64,000 bases of DNA from Chloroflexi bacterium CSP1-4 (GCA_001443375.1 LDXM01000007.1:1-64000), one strand, 5' to 3'; positions 49,783 to 59,015 are shown, numbered from the stretch's first letter. A program made the numbers and translations. Notes: generated from the letters alone by a model not told the origin.

Positions 49783-52700
49783 GTGATCTGCTCGAGCTGC
49801 GGGACCGAGAACGAGGCCGGCGGGAAGTTCTGCAACGAGTGCGGTGGCTCGACGCAGGCAGGCTGTCCTTCGTGCGGGGTGACGAACAAGCCCGGCGCGA
49901 AGTTCTGTGGCGGATGCGGCGCCGCGCTCCAGCCAGGCTTCACTGCCTCCGCCGTTCGTGCTGCCCCGCCCGCCCCTGCTCTTGCTCCCGTAGCCGAGCG
50001 GCGCCTCGTGTCGGTCCTCTTCGCGGATCTCGTGGGCTTCACACCGTTCGCGGAGGAGCGCGACGCGGAGGACGTCCGCGACACTCTCACCCGCTACTTC
50101 GAGCTGTCCAGCGACGTGATCACCCGCTACGGCGGCACGGTCGAGAAGTTCATCGGTGATGCGGTCATGGCGGTCTGGGGCGCTCCGGTGGCCCGAGAGG
50201 ACGACGCCGAGCGGGCGGTGAGGGCCGGGCTTGAGCTTGTCGACGCGGTCAAGTCGCTCGGCCCGACGATCCAGGCAAGAGCCGGGGTCCTGACCGGCGA
50301 GGCCGCCGTGACCCTGGGGGCCACGAATCAGGGGATGGTCGCGGGGGATCTCGTCAACACCGCGGCGCGGCTGCAGAGCGTCGCTCCGCCCGGTGCCGTC
50401 CTGGTCGGCGAGACGACCCAGCGGGCCGCCAGCAAGGCGATCGCCTTCGAGGAGGTCGGTGAGCAGCTCCTCAAGGGAAAGACCACCCCCGTTCCTGCCT
50501 GGCGCGCCCTCCGAGTCGTCGCCGAGCGCGGCGGCCGGAACCGTGCCGAGACGCTCGAGGCGCCATTCGTCGGCCGCGACGACGAGCTGCGCCTGCTCAA
50601 GGACCTCTTCCATGCCACCGCCCGTGAGCGCCGCACGCGGCTCGTCTCGATCGTCGGCCAAGCGGGGCTCGGCAAGTCGCGACTCGCATGGGAGCTCGAG
50701 AAGTACCTCGACGGGTTGGCCGACGAGGTCGCCCGGCACCATGGGCGTTCCCCGGCGTATGGCGAGGGGATCACCTTCTGGGCACTGGCCGAGATGGTCC
50801 GCGGGCGGGCCGGCATCGCCGAGAGCGATGACGATAGGACGAGCCGCGAGAAGCTCGCGACGGCCCTCGCCGGAGATGTGCCCGACGAGGCCGACCGCGG
50901 CTGGGTCGCTCCACGACTGGGCGCCCTGCTGGGGATCGAGGAGGCGCCGACCGGGGAGCGCGCGGAGCTCTTCGCCGCCTGGCGCATGTTGTTTGAACAG
51001 GTCGCTGCCCGCGGTCCCGCGGTGCTCATCTTCGAGGATCTGCAGTGGGCCGATGCGGGGCTTCTCGACTTCATCGAGTCGATGCTGGAATGGTCACGGG
51101 CGCACCCCATCCTGATCGTCACGCTGGCGCGCCCGGAGCTGCTCGACCGTCGGCCCACGTGGGGGGCGGGGCAACGCAGCTTCACGTCGCTCCACCTCGA
51201 ACCACTCACCGGAGCGGCGATGGCGCAGCTGCTCACCGGCCTTGCCCCTGGGTTGCCGGACACCCTCGTGCAGCGCATCGTCGCGCGCGCGGAGGGCGTC
51301 CCCCTCTACGCGGTCGAGACCGTGCGCATGCTGCTCGACGACGCCAAGCTCGTCGCCGCCGATGGCGGGTACCGACTTGTCGGCGAGGTCGAGCGCCTGG
51401 CCGTCCCCGAGACGCTCCACGCGCTGATCGCGGCGCGCCTGGATGGCCTCGACACGGCAGACCGCCGACTCGTGCAGGATGCCGCGGTCCTCGGCCAGAC
51501 CTTCACGCTCGATGGGTTGGCGATCCTGAGTGGCGAACCGGCGGAGGGTCTCGAGCCGCGCCTGCAGGCGCTCGTGCGCAAGGAACTCTTCGTTCTGAAC
51601 TCCGATCCCCGATCGCCGGAGCGGGGCCAGTACGGCTTCGTGCAAAGTCTGATCCGGGAGGTCGCATACGCGGCCCTCGCCCGGAAGGAACGCCTCGCCC
51701 GGCACCTGGCCACGGCGCGCTATTTCGAGGCATTCGGACAGGACGAGCTGGCGGGGATGATCGCCAGCCACTACCTCGCCGCGAGCGAGGCCAGCCCCAG
51801 GGGGCCGGAAGCCGAGGCCTTGGCGGCCAGGGCGCGCGTCGCCCTGCGGGATGCGGCCGAGCGCGCGACCGCCCTTCACTCGCACGACCAAGCGCTTGGC
51901 TATCTCGAGCAGGCACTCCGGACGACGAACGATCCAGCCGAGCGCGCCGCGTTGGAGGAACGGGCGGCCGAGGCTGCGCAAGCGGCCGGCAAGTACGAGA
52001 TCGCCGAACGCTACCTGAACGAGGTGATCGCATGGCACCGGCAGCAGGGCGACCGCATCGCGGCCGCCCGCGCCACCGCCAGGCTGGGGACGACTCTCAT
52101 CGAGCTGCTGCGCCTGGAGCCGGCGATCGCCGCCCTGGAGGGCGCGCTGTCCGACCTCTCCGCGCTGGAGTCCGACCCCGACGTCGCGTCCTTCAGCGCT
52201 CAGCTCGCACGGGCCTACGTCGACCACGACGACACGGGCCCCGCGCTCGCATGGGCAGACCGGGCGATCGCCGCCGCCGAGCGTCTCGACCAGGTCCCGG
52301 TGATCACCGATGCCCTGATCACTCGCGGCTCGGCCGCCTGGTCACAGGGCCGTCCTCGCGAGAGTCGAGCGCTGTTCAGCGGGGCGCTCGCCCTGGCCGA
52401 GCGGCATGAGCTGGTCGCATCCGAACTTCGGGCTCGCAGCTGGCTTGCCGACCTCGAGTCTCTCGATGACCCGACTGTCGCGCAAGAGCTCCGTAAGGCC
52501 GGCCTGGAACTCGCCCGCAGGACGGGCGACCGCGAATCGGTGAGCGTATTCACGTTCGACATGATCTGGGAGACCTACCAGTCCGGTGACTGGGACGGCG
52601 TGCTCGCCACGATCGACGCCCTCGAGGAGGGCGAGCTCGTCTTCCACCAGCAAGAGCATCTCAACGACCTGCTCGCGCTGATCGCCGCCTACCGGGGCGA

Positions 52701-53262
52701 CACGGCAACCGCTCAGGAACGGCTCGTCATGGGTAAGGCACACCTCGCCGGCGTCACGCATCCCACGCACGTGGCCAACTACCGCGCCGTGGTTGCCGAG
52801 GTGGCGCTGGCCGAGGGCCGCTTCGAGGAAGCCTATGCGGAGGCCACGGCCGCGGCCGTGGCGAGTCCCCGTCTGGCACACGCCGCCTCCCGCCTTGGGG
52901 CCCGGGCCGCGGCCTGGCTGGGCGACGGCGAACACGTCCGAGAGGCGCTGGATCGTATGGTCGCAGCCGACCGACGCGGCCGATGGTTCGATGCCGGACG
53001 GCGAACCGTCCGGGCGGCCCTCGCGTCGCTCACCGGTGAGCGCGAGGCGGCGATCGCGGGGTACCTCGATGGGGCCGCTCTCTGGCGCGACGCGGGCTGG
53101 GCCGTGGAGCTGGGGCTCTGCCAGCTGGACTTCACGAGGCTGATCGGGCCAGGCGAACCGACCGCACGGGCAGCGGCAGACGAGGCCCGCGAGATCTTCA
53201 CCCGGCTCGGTGCCGCACCGCTGCTCGCCCGCCTGGACGCGGCGCTGGGACGCGCGCCGTAG
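49783..53262 (+). CDS. Class III nucleotide cyclase-AAA ATPase-TPR regulatory protein
   Basis: An intact 1159-aa multidomain protein. It has double zinc ribbons (CSSCGTENEAGGKFCNECG, CPSCGVTNKPGAKFCGGCG), then a class III cyclase domain (about 80-250) with FADLVGFT, IGDAVMAV and NTAARL, which keeps both metal aspartates and the Asn-Arg pair. An AAA domain follows (about 265-610, GQAGLGKSR, FEDLQWADAG), then a long alpha-helical TPR-like region (about 690-1159). A cAMP or cGMP product cannot be distinguished. GTG 49783 is chosen because homologues begin at the zinc ribbon and GGAG lies upstream; an alternative GTG is at 49768. It is divergent from its broken paralogue across 110 nt. Confidence 0.85.
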   Translation: MICSSCGTENEAGGKFCNECGGSTQAGCPSCGVTNKPGAKFCGGCGAALQPGFTASAVRAAPPAPALAPVAERRLVSVLFADLVGFTPFAEERDAEDVRDTLTRYFELSSDVITRYGGTVEKFIGDAVMAVWGAPVAREDDAERAVRAGLELVDAVKSLGPTIQARAGVLTGEAAVTLGATNQGMVAGDLVNTAARLQSVAPPGAVLVGETTQRAASKAIAFEEVGEQLLKGKTTPVPAWRALRVVAERGGRNRAETLEAPFVGRDDELRLLKDLFHATARERRTRLVSIVGQAGLGKSRLAWELEKYLDGLADEVARHHGRSPAYGEGITFWALAEMVRGRAGIAESDDDRTSREKLATALAGDVPDEADRGWVAPRLGALLGIEEAPTGERAELFAAWRMLFEQVAARGPAVLIFEDLQWADAGLLDFIESMLEWSRAHPILIVTLARPELLDRRPTWGAGQRSFTSLHLEPLTGAAMAQLLTGLAPGLPDTLVQRIVARAEGVPLYAVETVRMLLDDAKLVAADGGYRLVGEVERLAVPETLHALIAARLDGLDTADRRLVQDAAVLGQTFTLDGLAILSGEPAEGLEPRLQALVRKELFVLNSDPRSPERGQYGFVQSLIREVAYAALARKERLARHLATARYFEAFGQDELAGMIASHYLAASEASPRGPEAEALAARARVALRDAAERATALHSHDQALGYLEQALRTTNDPAERAALEERAAEAAQAAGKYEIAERYLNEVIAWHRQQGDRIAAARATARLGTTLIELLRLEPAIAALEGALSDLSALESDPDVASFSAQLARAYVDHDDTGPALAWADRAIAAAERLDQVPVITDALITRGSAAWSQGRPRESRALFSGALALAERHELVASELRARSWLADLESLDDPTVAQELRKAGLELARRTGDRESVSVFTFDMIWETYQSGDWDGVLATIDALEEGELVFHQQEHLNDLLALIAAYRGDTATAQERLVMGKAHLAGVTHPTHVANYRAVVAEVALAEGRFEEAYAEATAAAVASPRLAHAASRLGARAAAWLGDGEHVREALDRMVAADRRGRWFDAGRRTVRAALASLTGEREAAIAGYLDGAALWRDAGWAVELGLCQLDFTRLIGPGEPTARAAADEAREIFTRLGAAPLLARLDAALGRAP

Positions 53263-53354
53263 AAGCCAGATCGCGTCTGGGCAGCCGAAACTCCCAGGGC
53301 GCGGACCCCGAGCAGAGCGGGTGATCCCTCACCGGGGCGCTCGCTTTCGCCGAC

Positions 53355-53360
53355 TATACT
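53355..53360 (+). promoter_or_regulatory. -10 box of the acoX-lplA-dehydrogenase cluster
   Basis: TATACT in an otherwise GC-rich gap after the cyclase gene. Initiation would give a leader of about 54 nt to ATG 53421. It is probably the promoter for the whole five-gene cluster. The rest of the gap (53263-53354) shows only weak inverted repeats. Confidence 0.5.
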
Positions 53361-53420
53361 GAGACGTCCCCTCCTGCCAGGCGGGCAGGGTGCACTCCGG
53401 GCCTGGCTCCAGGTCGTGCC

Positions 53421-54485
53421 ATGGCGAGTGTCGGTCTCATCGTCAATCCGAGCGCCTCGCGGGACGTGCGGCGGCTGACGTCGCTTGCTCGCACGATCGA
53501 CGTGCATGAGCGCGCGAACGCCGTCGCGCGGGTGCTCTGCGGGCTGGCGGGCGGCGGCGTCGAGCTCGTGTGGTACATGCCCGATCCGACCCACGTCGTG
53601 GAGCGGGCGTGTGAGGCGCTCGCCGCGACGCCGGCTGCCGGGGCTGCCGCCGGGCTCCGTCTTCGCCCGATCGTACTGGGTGGCGACGGGTACGCGTCGG
53701 ACGCGGCCGGCACCCGGGCCGCGTCCATGGCGCTGGGCGAGGCGGGCGTCGCCTGCCTCGTGACCTTCGGCGGCGATGGCACGAACCGTGCTGTCGCCTC
53801 GGGCTGGCCGGAGGGGGTGCTCCTGCCGCTTGCCGGGGGCACGAACAACGCGTTCGCCACCCCCCTGGATCCGACGGCGGCCGGGCTTGCCGCCGCGCTC
53901 TACGCGGCCGATCCCGCGCGGCACGATCGCCACGTCGTGCGCCGGCCGCGCCTCGAGTTGCGGCTCGACGGCGCTGCGCCGACGATCGCCCTCGTCGACG
54001 TCGCGGTGGTGCGCGGCGGCTGGGTCGGGGCACACGCGATCTGGGACCCCGGGCTGCTCGTCGAGGCGGTGGTCGCGCGCAGCGACCCGTCGCTCACGGG
54101 CCTGGCCGGTGTGGCGGGCGTCGTCCGGCCGCTCGACGGGCAGGCGGTGGAGGCCATCCACCTCCGGTTCGGTCCGCTCGGCCGGCGCGTCCTCGTGCCT
54201 CTCGGGCCCGGTCAGCTCGTTCCCATCGAGGTCCACGACGTGCGGGTGCTCCGGCCCGGCGAGCGGATCGTCTTGGCTGGCCAAGACGGCGCCGCGCCCG
54301 GGCAGGTCACCCTGGCGTTCGACGGCGAACGGGAGATCACGCTCACACCCGGCTCCGTCGCCGAGGTGCGGCTCCACGCGAATGGTCCGCGTGTGCTGGA
54401 TGCCGCCGGGTTGCTCCGAGCGGCGGCGGCCGACGGGCTCCTGGTCGCACCGGGCGTACCCGACCGGTGGGGAGCGGAACGATGA
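53421..54485 (+). CDS. acoX: AcoX-like ATP-NAD kinase family protein
   Basis: A 354-aa protein of the NAD kinase/diacylglycerol kinase fold. VGLIVNPSASRDVRRL opens it. VTFGGDGTNRAVASG is the GGDGT nucleotide-binding motif, and PLAGGTNNAFA is the family GTxN segment. In acetoin dehydrogenase operons this family is called AcoX; its biochemical activity is not established. The C-terminal half has repeated beta strands as in the family. Its position before lplA and the E1/E2 genes supports the assignment. The stop overlaps the lplA start as ATGA. Confidence 0.75.
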   Translation: MASVGLIVNPSASRDVRRLTSLARTIDVHERANAVARVLCGLAGGGVELVWYMPDPTHVVERACEALAATPAAGAAAGLRLRPIVLGGDGYASDAAGTRAASMALGEAGVACLVTFGGDGTNRAVASGWPEGVLLPLAGGTNNAFATPLDPTAAGLAAALYAADPARHDRHVVRRPRLELRLDGAAPTIALVDVAVVRGGWVGAHAIWDPGLLVEAVVARSDPSLTGLAGVAGVVRPLDGQAVEAIHLRFGPLGRRVLVPLGPGQLVPIEVHDVRVLRPGERIVLAGQDGAAPGQVTLAFDGEREITLTPGSVAEVRLHANGPRVLDAAGLLRAAAADGLLVAPGVPDRWGAER

Positions 54486-55276
54486 CGGCCGCATCCGCTG
54501 ACGGGACGTGGCGCGTCCTCGCCGACGACGGCGGGCGCGATGCCCTGCGCAACCTGGCGCTCGACGAGGCCCTCGGCCGGACGGCGGGACCGGTCCCGAC
54601 GGTCCGCCTCTGGCGGAACGGTCCCTGCGTCGTCCTCGGCAGGTTCCAGGTCACCGCTGCCGAGGTCGACGCGCGCGCCTGCCGGGAGCTCGGCGTGCCG
54701 GTGTATCGGCGCTTCACCGGCGGTGGGGCCGTGTACCAGGACCCGGGCAACCTCAACGTCACCATCGTGGTCCGCCGGGACGACCCGCATCTCGCGGGCC
54801 GGATCGAGTCGTCCAGGCTGCCCGACCTCTACCGACTCGTGCTCGAGCCACTCGCCGCGGCCGCCCGGTCGCTCGGCCCGGCGGCCGTGGCGGCCGAGCG
54901 GGACCTGATGGTCGGCCGAACGAAGCTCGGCGGCGTCGCCGCCTGGATCGGCCGCGAGGCCCTGCTCGTCCACGGGACGCTCCTCGTCGACGCCGACCTG
55001 GCGACGCTCGAGTCGGTCCTCGCCGGGCCGGGGGCTCCAGGCGACCCGCGCTGGGAACGCACGCGCAGCAGGCGGTCGCCGGTCACCTCGCTTGCTCGCG
55101 AGGCCGGCGCGACCGGGAGGTCGGGCCTCGATCCGGCCACCGTGGACGCGGCCGTCGTTGCCGCGGTGACCCATGGGGCCGGGCGAGCTGGCTCAGTCAC
55201 GGAAGACGAAGCGGCCAGTACCGCCCGGCTCATGCAGGTGCGGTACGCCCAGCCGGGCTGGCACGAGCACGGGTGA
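54482..55276 (+). CDS. lplA: Lipoate-protein ligase A family protein
   Basis: Attaches lipoate or octanoate to carrier domains. The 264-aa protein has RLWRNGPCVVLGRFQ, the conserved RRFTGGGAVYQDPGNLN, DLMVGRTKLGGVAAWIGR with the catalytic lysine of the family, and LVHGTLLVDADL. These are characteristic of the LplA/LipB-like fold. Its expected client is the E2 lipoyl domain at 57436, or the GcvH-like protein at 62840. ATG 54482 overlaps the AcoX stop; the GTG at 54467 is an alternative without support. LplA-like octanoyltransferases (LipM) share these motifs and cannot be excluded. Confidence 0.85.
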   Translation: MTAASADGTWRVLADDGGRDALRNLALDEALGRTAGPVPTVRLWRNGPCVVLGRFQVTAAEVDARACRELGVPVYRRFTGGGAVYQDPGNLNVTIVVRRDDPHLAGRIESSRLPDLYRLVLEPLAAAARSLGPAAVAAERDLMVGRTKLGGVAAWIGREALLVHGTLLVDADLATLESVLAGPGAPGDPRWERTRSRRSPVTSLAREAGATGRSGLDPATVDAAVVAAVTHGAGRAGSVTEDEAASTARLMQVRYAQPGWHEHG

Positions 55277-55344
55277 AGGGAGGCGATGCAGAGCGGAGAA
55301 CCTCACGGTCCCCAACGGTTTCAGGCATGGAGGAGATACCACCG

Positions 55345-56328
55345 ATGCCCAGCGACGAGACACTTCGCGAGATGCACCACCAGATGGTTCGCATCCGCCT
55401 CTTCGAGGAGACCATCCAGAAGATCTACTTCGAGGGCAAGACGCCCGCGTTCGACATCGCCGCCGGGCCGGTGCCCGGCGAGATGCACCTCGCGGCGGGC
55501 CAGGAGCCCGTCGCGGCCGGGGTCTGCGCCCATCTCCGCCCGACCGACGCCGTGACGGCCACCCACCGCCCGCATCACGTCGCGCTGGCGCACGGCATGG
55601 ACATGAAGAAGCTGGCCGCCGAGATCTTCGGCAAGGACACCGGCCTGGGTCATGGCAAGGGCGGCCACATGCACCTGTTCGATCCGGCGACGAACTTCGG
55701 CTGCAGCGGGATCATCGCGGAGGGCATGCCCACCGCCGTCGGCCACGCGCTCGCCTTCAAGAAGCAGGGCCGCGACGACGTCGCGGTGTCGTTCTTCGGC
55801 GAGGGGGCCGCCAATCAGGGCGCGTTCCACGAGTCGCTCAACCTCGCCGCGCTGTGGACGCTGCCGGTCGTCTTCGTCTGCGAGGACAACGCGTGGGCGA
55901 TCAGCGTGCCGAAGGAGAAGGCCACCGCGATCGCCAACAACAGCGATCGCGCCGCGGCATACGGGATCCCGGGCGTGCTCGTCCCGGACAACGACCCCGT
56001 CGCGATCTACGAGGCCGCCGGCGAGGCGGTGGCTCGGGCTCGGCGTGGCGCCGGCCCCTCGCTCATCGAGATCAAGACCGATCGCCTGCTCGGCCACTTC
56101 GAGGGCGACCCGCAGGCCTACCGGACGAAGGAGGAGCTGGCCCTGCTCAAGGAGCGCGATGCGCTCCGGGCGTTCGAGCGCCGGCTCATCGACGCCGGCT
56201 CGCTGACTGCGGCCGACGCCGAGGCGACCTGGACACGCTGCCGGACGGAGGTCGACGGAGCGATCGAGTTCGCCCGGACGAGCCCGTACCCGGAGCCCGC
56301 GGCCGCCCTCCAGCACGTCTTCGCCTGA
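55345..56328 (+). CDS. 2-oxoacid/acetoin dehydrogenase E1 component, alpha subunit
   Basis: The thiamine-diphosphate-binding alpha subunit of a pyruvate- or acetoin-type dehydrogenase. The 327-aa protein has MVRIRLFEETIQKIYFEGK, HRPHHVALAHGMD, GHGKGGHMHLF, and the TPP motif region FFGEGAANQGAFHESLNLAALW with its GEG-x-AN pattern, then LVFVCEDN-like VVFVCEDNAWAISV. The family includes pyruvate, acetoin and branched-chain enzymes; AcoX next to it favours acetoin. ATG 55345 has GGAGGAG 10-15 nt upstream; ATG 55327 would put that box inside the gene. It precedes the beta subunit by 17 nt. Confidence 0.88.
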   Translation: MPSDETLREMHHQMVRIRLFEETIQKIYFEGKTPAFDIAAGPVPGEMHLAAGQEPVAAGVCAHLRPTDAVTATHRPHHVALAHGMDMKKLAAEIFGKDTGLGHGKGGHMHLFDPATNFGCSGIIAEGMPTAVGHALAFKKQGRDDVAVSFFGEGAANQGAFHESLNLAALWTLPVVFVCEDNAWAISVPKEKATAIANNSDRAAAYGIPGVLVPDNDPVAIYEAAGEAVARARRGAGPSLIEIKTDRLLGHFEGDPQAYRTKEELALLKERDALRAFERRLIDAGSLTAADAEATWTRCRTEVDGAIEFARTSPYPEPAAALQHVFA

Positions 56329-56345
56329 TCGAAGGGAGCCCACCG

Positions 56346-57362
56346 ATGGCAGTCGAAACCCAGCGCCTGCTTACGACATCGAAGGCCATCTCCGAGGCGA
56401 TCGCCCAGGAGATGGAGCGGGACCCACGGGTCTTCGTCATGGGCGAGGATATCGGGGTCTACGGCGGCATCTTCGGGGCGACCGAGGGGCTGCTTGCGAA
56501 GTTCGGACCCGAGCGCGTGATGGACACGCCGATCTCGGAGACGGCGTTCATCGGGGCGGCGGTCGGCGCCGCGGTCTCGGGCATGCGGCCGATCGCCGAG
56601 CTGATGTTCGTTGACTTCTTTGGCGTCTGCATGGACCAGATCTACAACCACATGGCGAAGATCCATTACGAGTCCGGCGGGAACGTGAAGGTGCCCGTCG
56701 TCATCACCACCGCCATCGGCGGCGGCTACGGCGACGCCGCTCAGCACTCGCAGACGCTCTACGGGATGTTCGCCCACCTGCCCGGGATGAAGATCGTCGT
56801 GCCCTCCACGCCCTACGACGCGAAGGGCCTGATGATCTCGGCCATCCGGGACGACAATCCGGTCATCTACATGTTCCACAAGGGGGTCATGGGGCTCGGC
56901 TGGATGACGCCGAACCCGCGCGCGACGGGGCCCGTGCCCGAGGAGCCGTACACGATCCCGATCGGCAAGGCGGATGTGAAGCGCGAGGGTCGCGACGTCA
57001 CGGTCGTCACGCTCTCGCTCATGGTCCACCGGGCGCTCGATGCGGCCGAGGACCTGGCCAAGGAGGGCATCGAAGCGGAGGTCCTCGACCTGCGCACGGT
57101 GATCCCGCTCGACCGCGAAGCGATCGTCGAGTCCGTGAAGAAGACGCACCGCCTCCTCGTGGTCGACGAGGACTACCGGAGCTTCGGCCTGTCCGGCGAG
57201 GTCATCACGACGGCGATCGAGGGAGCGTTCGATCATCTCGACGCGCCGCCGGCCCGGCTCGCCTACCCGGACGTCCCGATCCCGTACAGCCGTCCGCTCG
57301 AGCAGTTCTGCCTGCCCGATCGGGGCAAGATCGCGGCGGCCGTGCGCCAGCTCATGAGCTGA
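56346..57362 (+). CDS. 2-oxoacid/acetoin dehydrogenase E1 component, beta subunit
   Basis: A 338-aa transketolase-like subunit that completes the E1 active site. TSKAISEAIAQEMERDPRVFVMGEDIG opens it, with the catalytic-site segment DTPISETAFIGAAVGAAVSGMRP, FMVDF-type ELMFVDFFGVCMDQIYN, and DLRTVIPLDREAIVESVKKT in the C-terminal domain. An AAGGGAG box precedes the ATG. It is coupled with the alpha subunit and followed by a strong hairpin before the E2 gene. Confidence 0.9.
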   Translation: MAVETQRLLTTSKAISEAIAQEMERDPRVFVMGEDIGVYGGIFGATEGLLAKFGPERVMDTPISETAFIGAAVGAAVSGMRPIAELMFVDFFGVCMDQIYNHMAKIHYESGGNVKVPVVITTAIGGGYGDAAQHSQTLYGMFAHLPGMKIVVPSTPYDAKGLMISAIRDDNPVIYMFHKGVMGLGWMTPNPRATGPVPEEPYTIPIGKADVKREGRDVTVVTLSLMVHRALDAAEDLAKEGIEAEVLDLRTVIPLDREAIVESVKKTHRLLVVDEDYRSFGLSGEVITTAIEGAFDHLDAPPARLAYPDVPIPYSRPLEQFCLPDRGKIAAAVRQLMS

Positions 57363-57373
57363 CGACCGGCCAA

Positions 57374-57405
57374 GGGGCGCCGGGCGGTCAGCCGCCCGGC
57401 GCCCC
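57374..57405 (+). terminator. 14-bp perfect hairpin between E1-beta and E2
   Basis: GGGGCGCCGGGCGG-TCAG-CCGCCCGGCGCCCC has two perfect 14-nt arms and a 4-nt loop. There is no T run. It lies 12 nt after the E1-beta stop and 30 nt before the E2 start. It may partly terminate, or set a processing point that lowers E2 output relative to E1. Confidence 0.6.
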
Positions 57406-57435
57406 TCGCGTCAACACTCGCGAAGGAGGAGCGTC

Positions 57436-58536
57436 ATGCGCCACGAGATCGTGATGCCGCGCCTGTCGGACACGGTCGAGGAGGGCGTCCTCGTGACCTG
57501 GTTCGTGGAACCCGGTGCGACGGTCCGGGAGGGCGATCTCGTAGCCGAGGTCCAGGTCGAGAAGGTGGCCGCGGAGGTCCGTGCCCCGGCTACCGGGCGG
57601 ATCGGCAGCCTGCTCGCGGAGCCGGGCGGCGTCGTCGTGCAGGGCGCGGTCATCGCCGTCCTCGAACCCGAGGGATCGGTCGCCGCGCCGGTCGGGGGCC
57701 TCGGCGCACTCGCCTCACCTGCGGCCAGACGGCTCGCCGCCGAGCTGGGCCTCGACCTTGCCGCCGTGCCGGGGAGTGGACCGGGAGGGCGGATCGTCGA
57801 GGCGGACGTGCGCGCGGCAGCGGACGCCCGTGGCGCCGGCGCGCCCGCCCCATCCACCGAAGGCCGGCTCGAACCCCTCTCACCGATGCGCCGCGCGATC
57901 GCCGAGCGACTGCGGGCGGGGTTCGCCGCCACGGCGCAGCTCACCCTCACCAGTGAGGCCGACGTCACCGTCCTGGCCGGTCGGCTGACCGATTGGTCGG
58001 TGGCCTGGGGCCGGCGTGCCTCGTACAGCGAGGCGATCGTCCGGGCGTCCGCGCTCGCCCTGCGCGACCACCCGCGGCTGGCTGCCCGCTGGACCGGCGT
58101 GGGCATCGTCCACCCGGAGCGCATCGATGTCGGCATCGCGGTGGCCCTCGACGACGGGCTCATCGTGCCGGTCGTCCGGGACGCCGATGGCAAGGGTCTG
58201 GCCACGCTCGGGGCGGAGATCGCCGAGCTGGCCGAGCGGGCCAGGCGCGGCCAGCTCACCCCGGCCGAGACCGAAGGCGGCTGTTTCTCGGTGACGAACC
58301 TCGGGGCCTACCGCATCGACGCCTTCACGCCGCTCCTCAACCCGCCGCAGACGGCCATCCTCGGCGTCGGGCGCGCCAGAGCGCGCCCGGCCGTCGTCGA
58401 CGGCGCGGTCGTCGTGCGGACGCTCCTCGTCCTGAGCCTCACCTTCGACCACCAGGTCGTCGACGGGGCGCCCGCGGCGGCCTTCCTCGACGCCGTCGTG
58501 GAGCTCCTCGAGGATCCCGATCGGCTCGAAGGCTAG
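57436..58536 (+). CDS. 2-oxoacid/acetoin dehydrogenase E2 (dihydrolipoamide acyltransferase)
   Basis: A 366-aa acyltransferase. The lipoyl domain (1-78) has the attachment lysine in VQVEKVAAEVRAP. A peripheral subunit-binding domain follows (about 90-125, ASPAARRLAAELGLDLAAVPGSG), then a catalytic domain with FDHQVVDGAPAAAFL, which holds the HxxxDG active-site motif. It has one lipoyl domain. The LplA at 54482 would lipoylate it. It has AAGGAGGAG before the ATG. No E3 dihydrolipoamide dehydrogenase gene is in the window. It converges with the hydroxylase small-subunit gene with a 4-nt overlap of stops. Confidence 0.9.
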   Translation: MRHEIVMPRLSDTVEEGVLVTWFVEPGATVREGDLVAEVQVEKVAAEVRAPATGRIGSLLAEPGGVVVQGAVIAVLEPEGSVAAPVGGLGALASPAARRLAAELGLDLAAVPGSGPGGRIVEADVRAAADARGAGAPAPSTEGRLEPLSPMRRAIAERLRAGFAATAQLTLTSEADVTVLAGRLTDWSVAWGRRASYSEAIVRASALALRDHPRLAARWTGVGIVHPERIDVGIAVALDDGLIVPVVRDADGKGLATLGAEIAELAERARRGQLTPAETEGGCFSVTNLGAYRIDAFTPLLNPPQTAILGVGRARARPAVVDGAVVVRTLLVLSLTFDHQVVDGAPAAAFLDAVVELLEDPDRLEG

Positions 58537-59015
58537 CCGGGGGTGGGTCGAGCCATCTCCTGCGCCGCCTGGGCGACCGCGCTGACGATCTTCTGGTAGC
58601 CGGTGCAGCGACACAGGTTGCCGGCCAGCGCCGCACGGATCTCGCCCTCGCTCGGGCTCGGGTTCGCGGCCAGCAGCGCCGTGGCCGACATGAGCATGCC
58701 CGGCGTGCAGAAGCCGCACTGGACGCCACCCTCCTCCAGGAAGGCGCGCTGCAGAGCACTCGGCTGGTTATCGCGGACGAGGCCTTCCACCGTCGAGATG
58801 CGCCGGCCCGCGGCCTGGAGGGCCAGGTAGGAGCAGGAGTTCACAGGCCGGCCGTCGAGCAGGACCATGCACGCGCCACATTCCGAGTCGTCGCAGCCCT
58901 CCTTGGTGCCGGTCAGGCCGAGGTCGGTGCGCAGGGCGTCGAGCAGTGAGTGCCCCGGGTCGACGACGAGTTCGTACGGGACGTCGTTGACGGTGAGCGT
59001 CAGCGGGTACCTCAT
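58533..59015 (-). CDS. Molybdenum hydroxylase small subunit (2Fe-2S)
   Basis: A 160-aa xanthine oxidase-family iron-sulfur subunit. The plant-type [2Fe-2S] cluster motif is EGCDDSECGACMVLLDG-x-C (CDDSECGAC-x-C pattern). The second cluster is CGFCTPGM-x-LCRCTGY. It passes electrons from the molybdenum site to FAD. ATG 59015 overlaps the medium-subunit stop. The track ORF from 59549 is an N-terminal frame extension. Confidence 0.93.
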   Translation of the reverse strand: MRYPLTLTVNDVPYELVVDPGHSLLDALRTDLGLTGTKEGCDDSECGACMVLLDGRPVNSCSYLALQAAGRRISTVEGLVRDNQPSALQRAFLEEGGVQCGFCTPGMLMSATALLAANPSPSEGEIRAALAGNLCRCTGYQKIVSAVAQAAQEMARPTPG

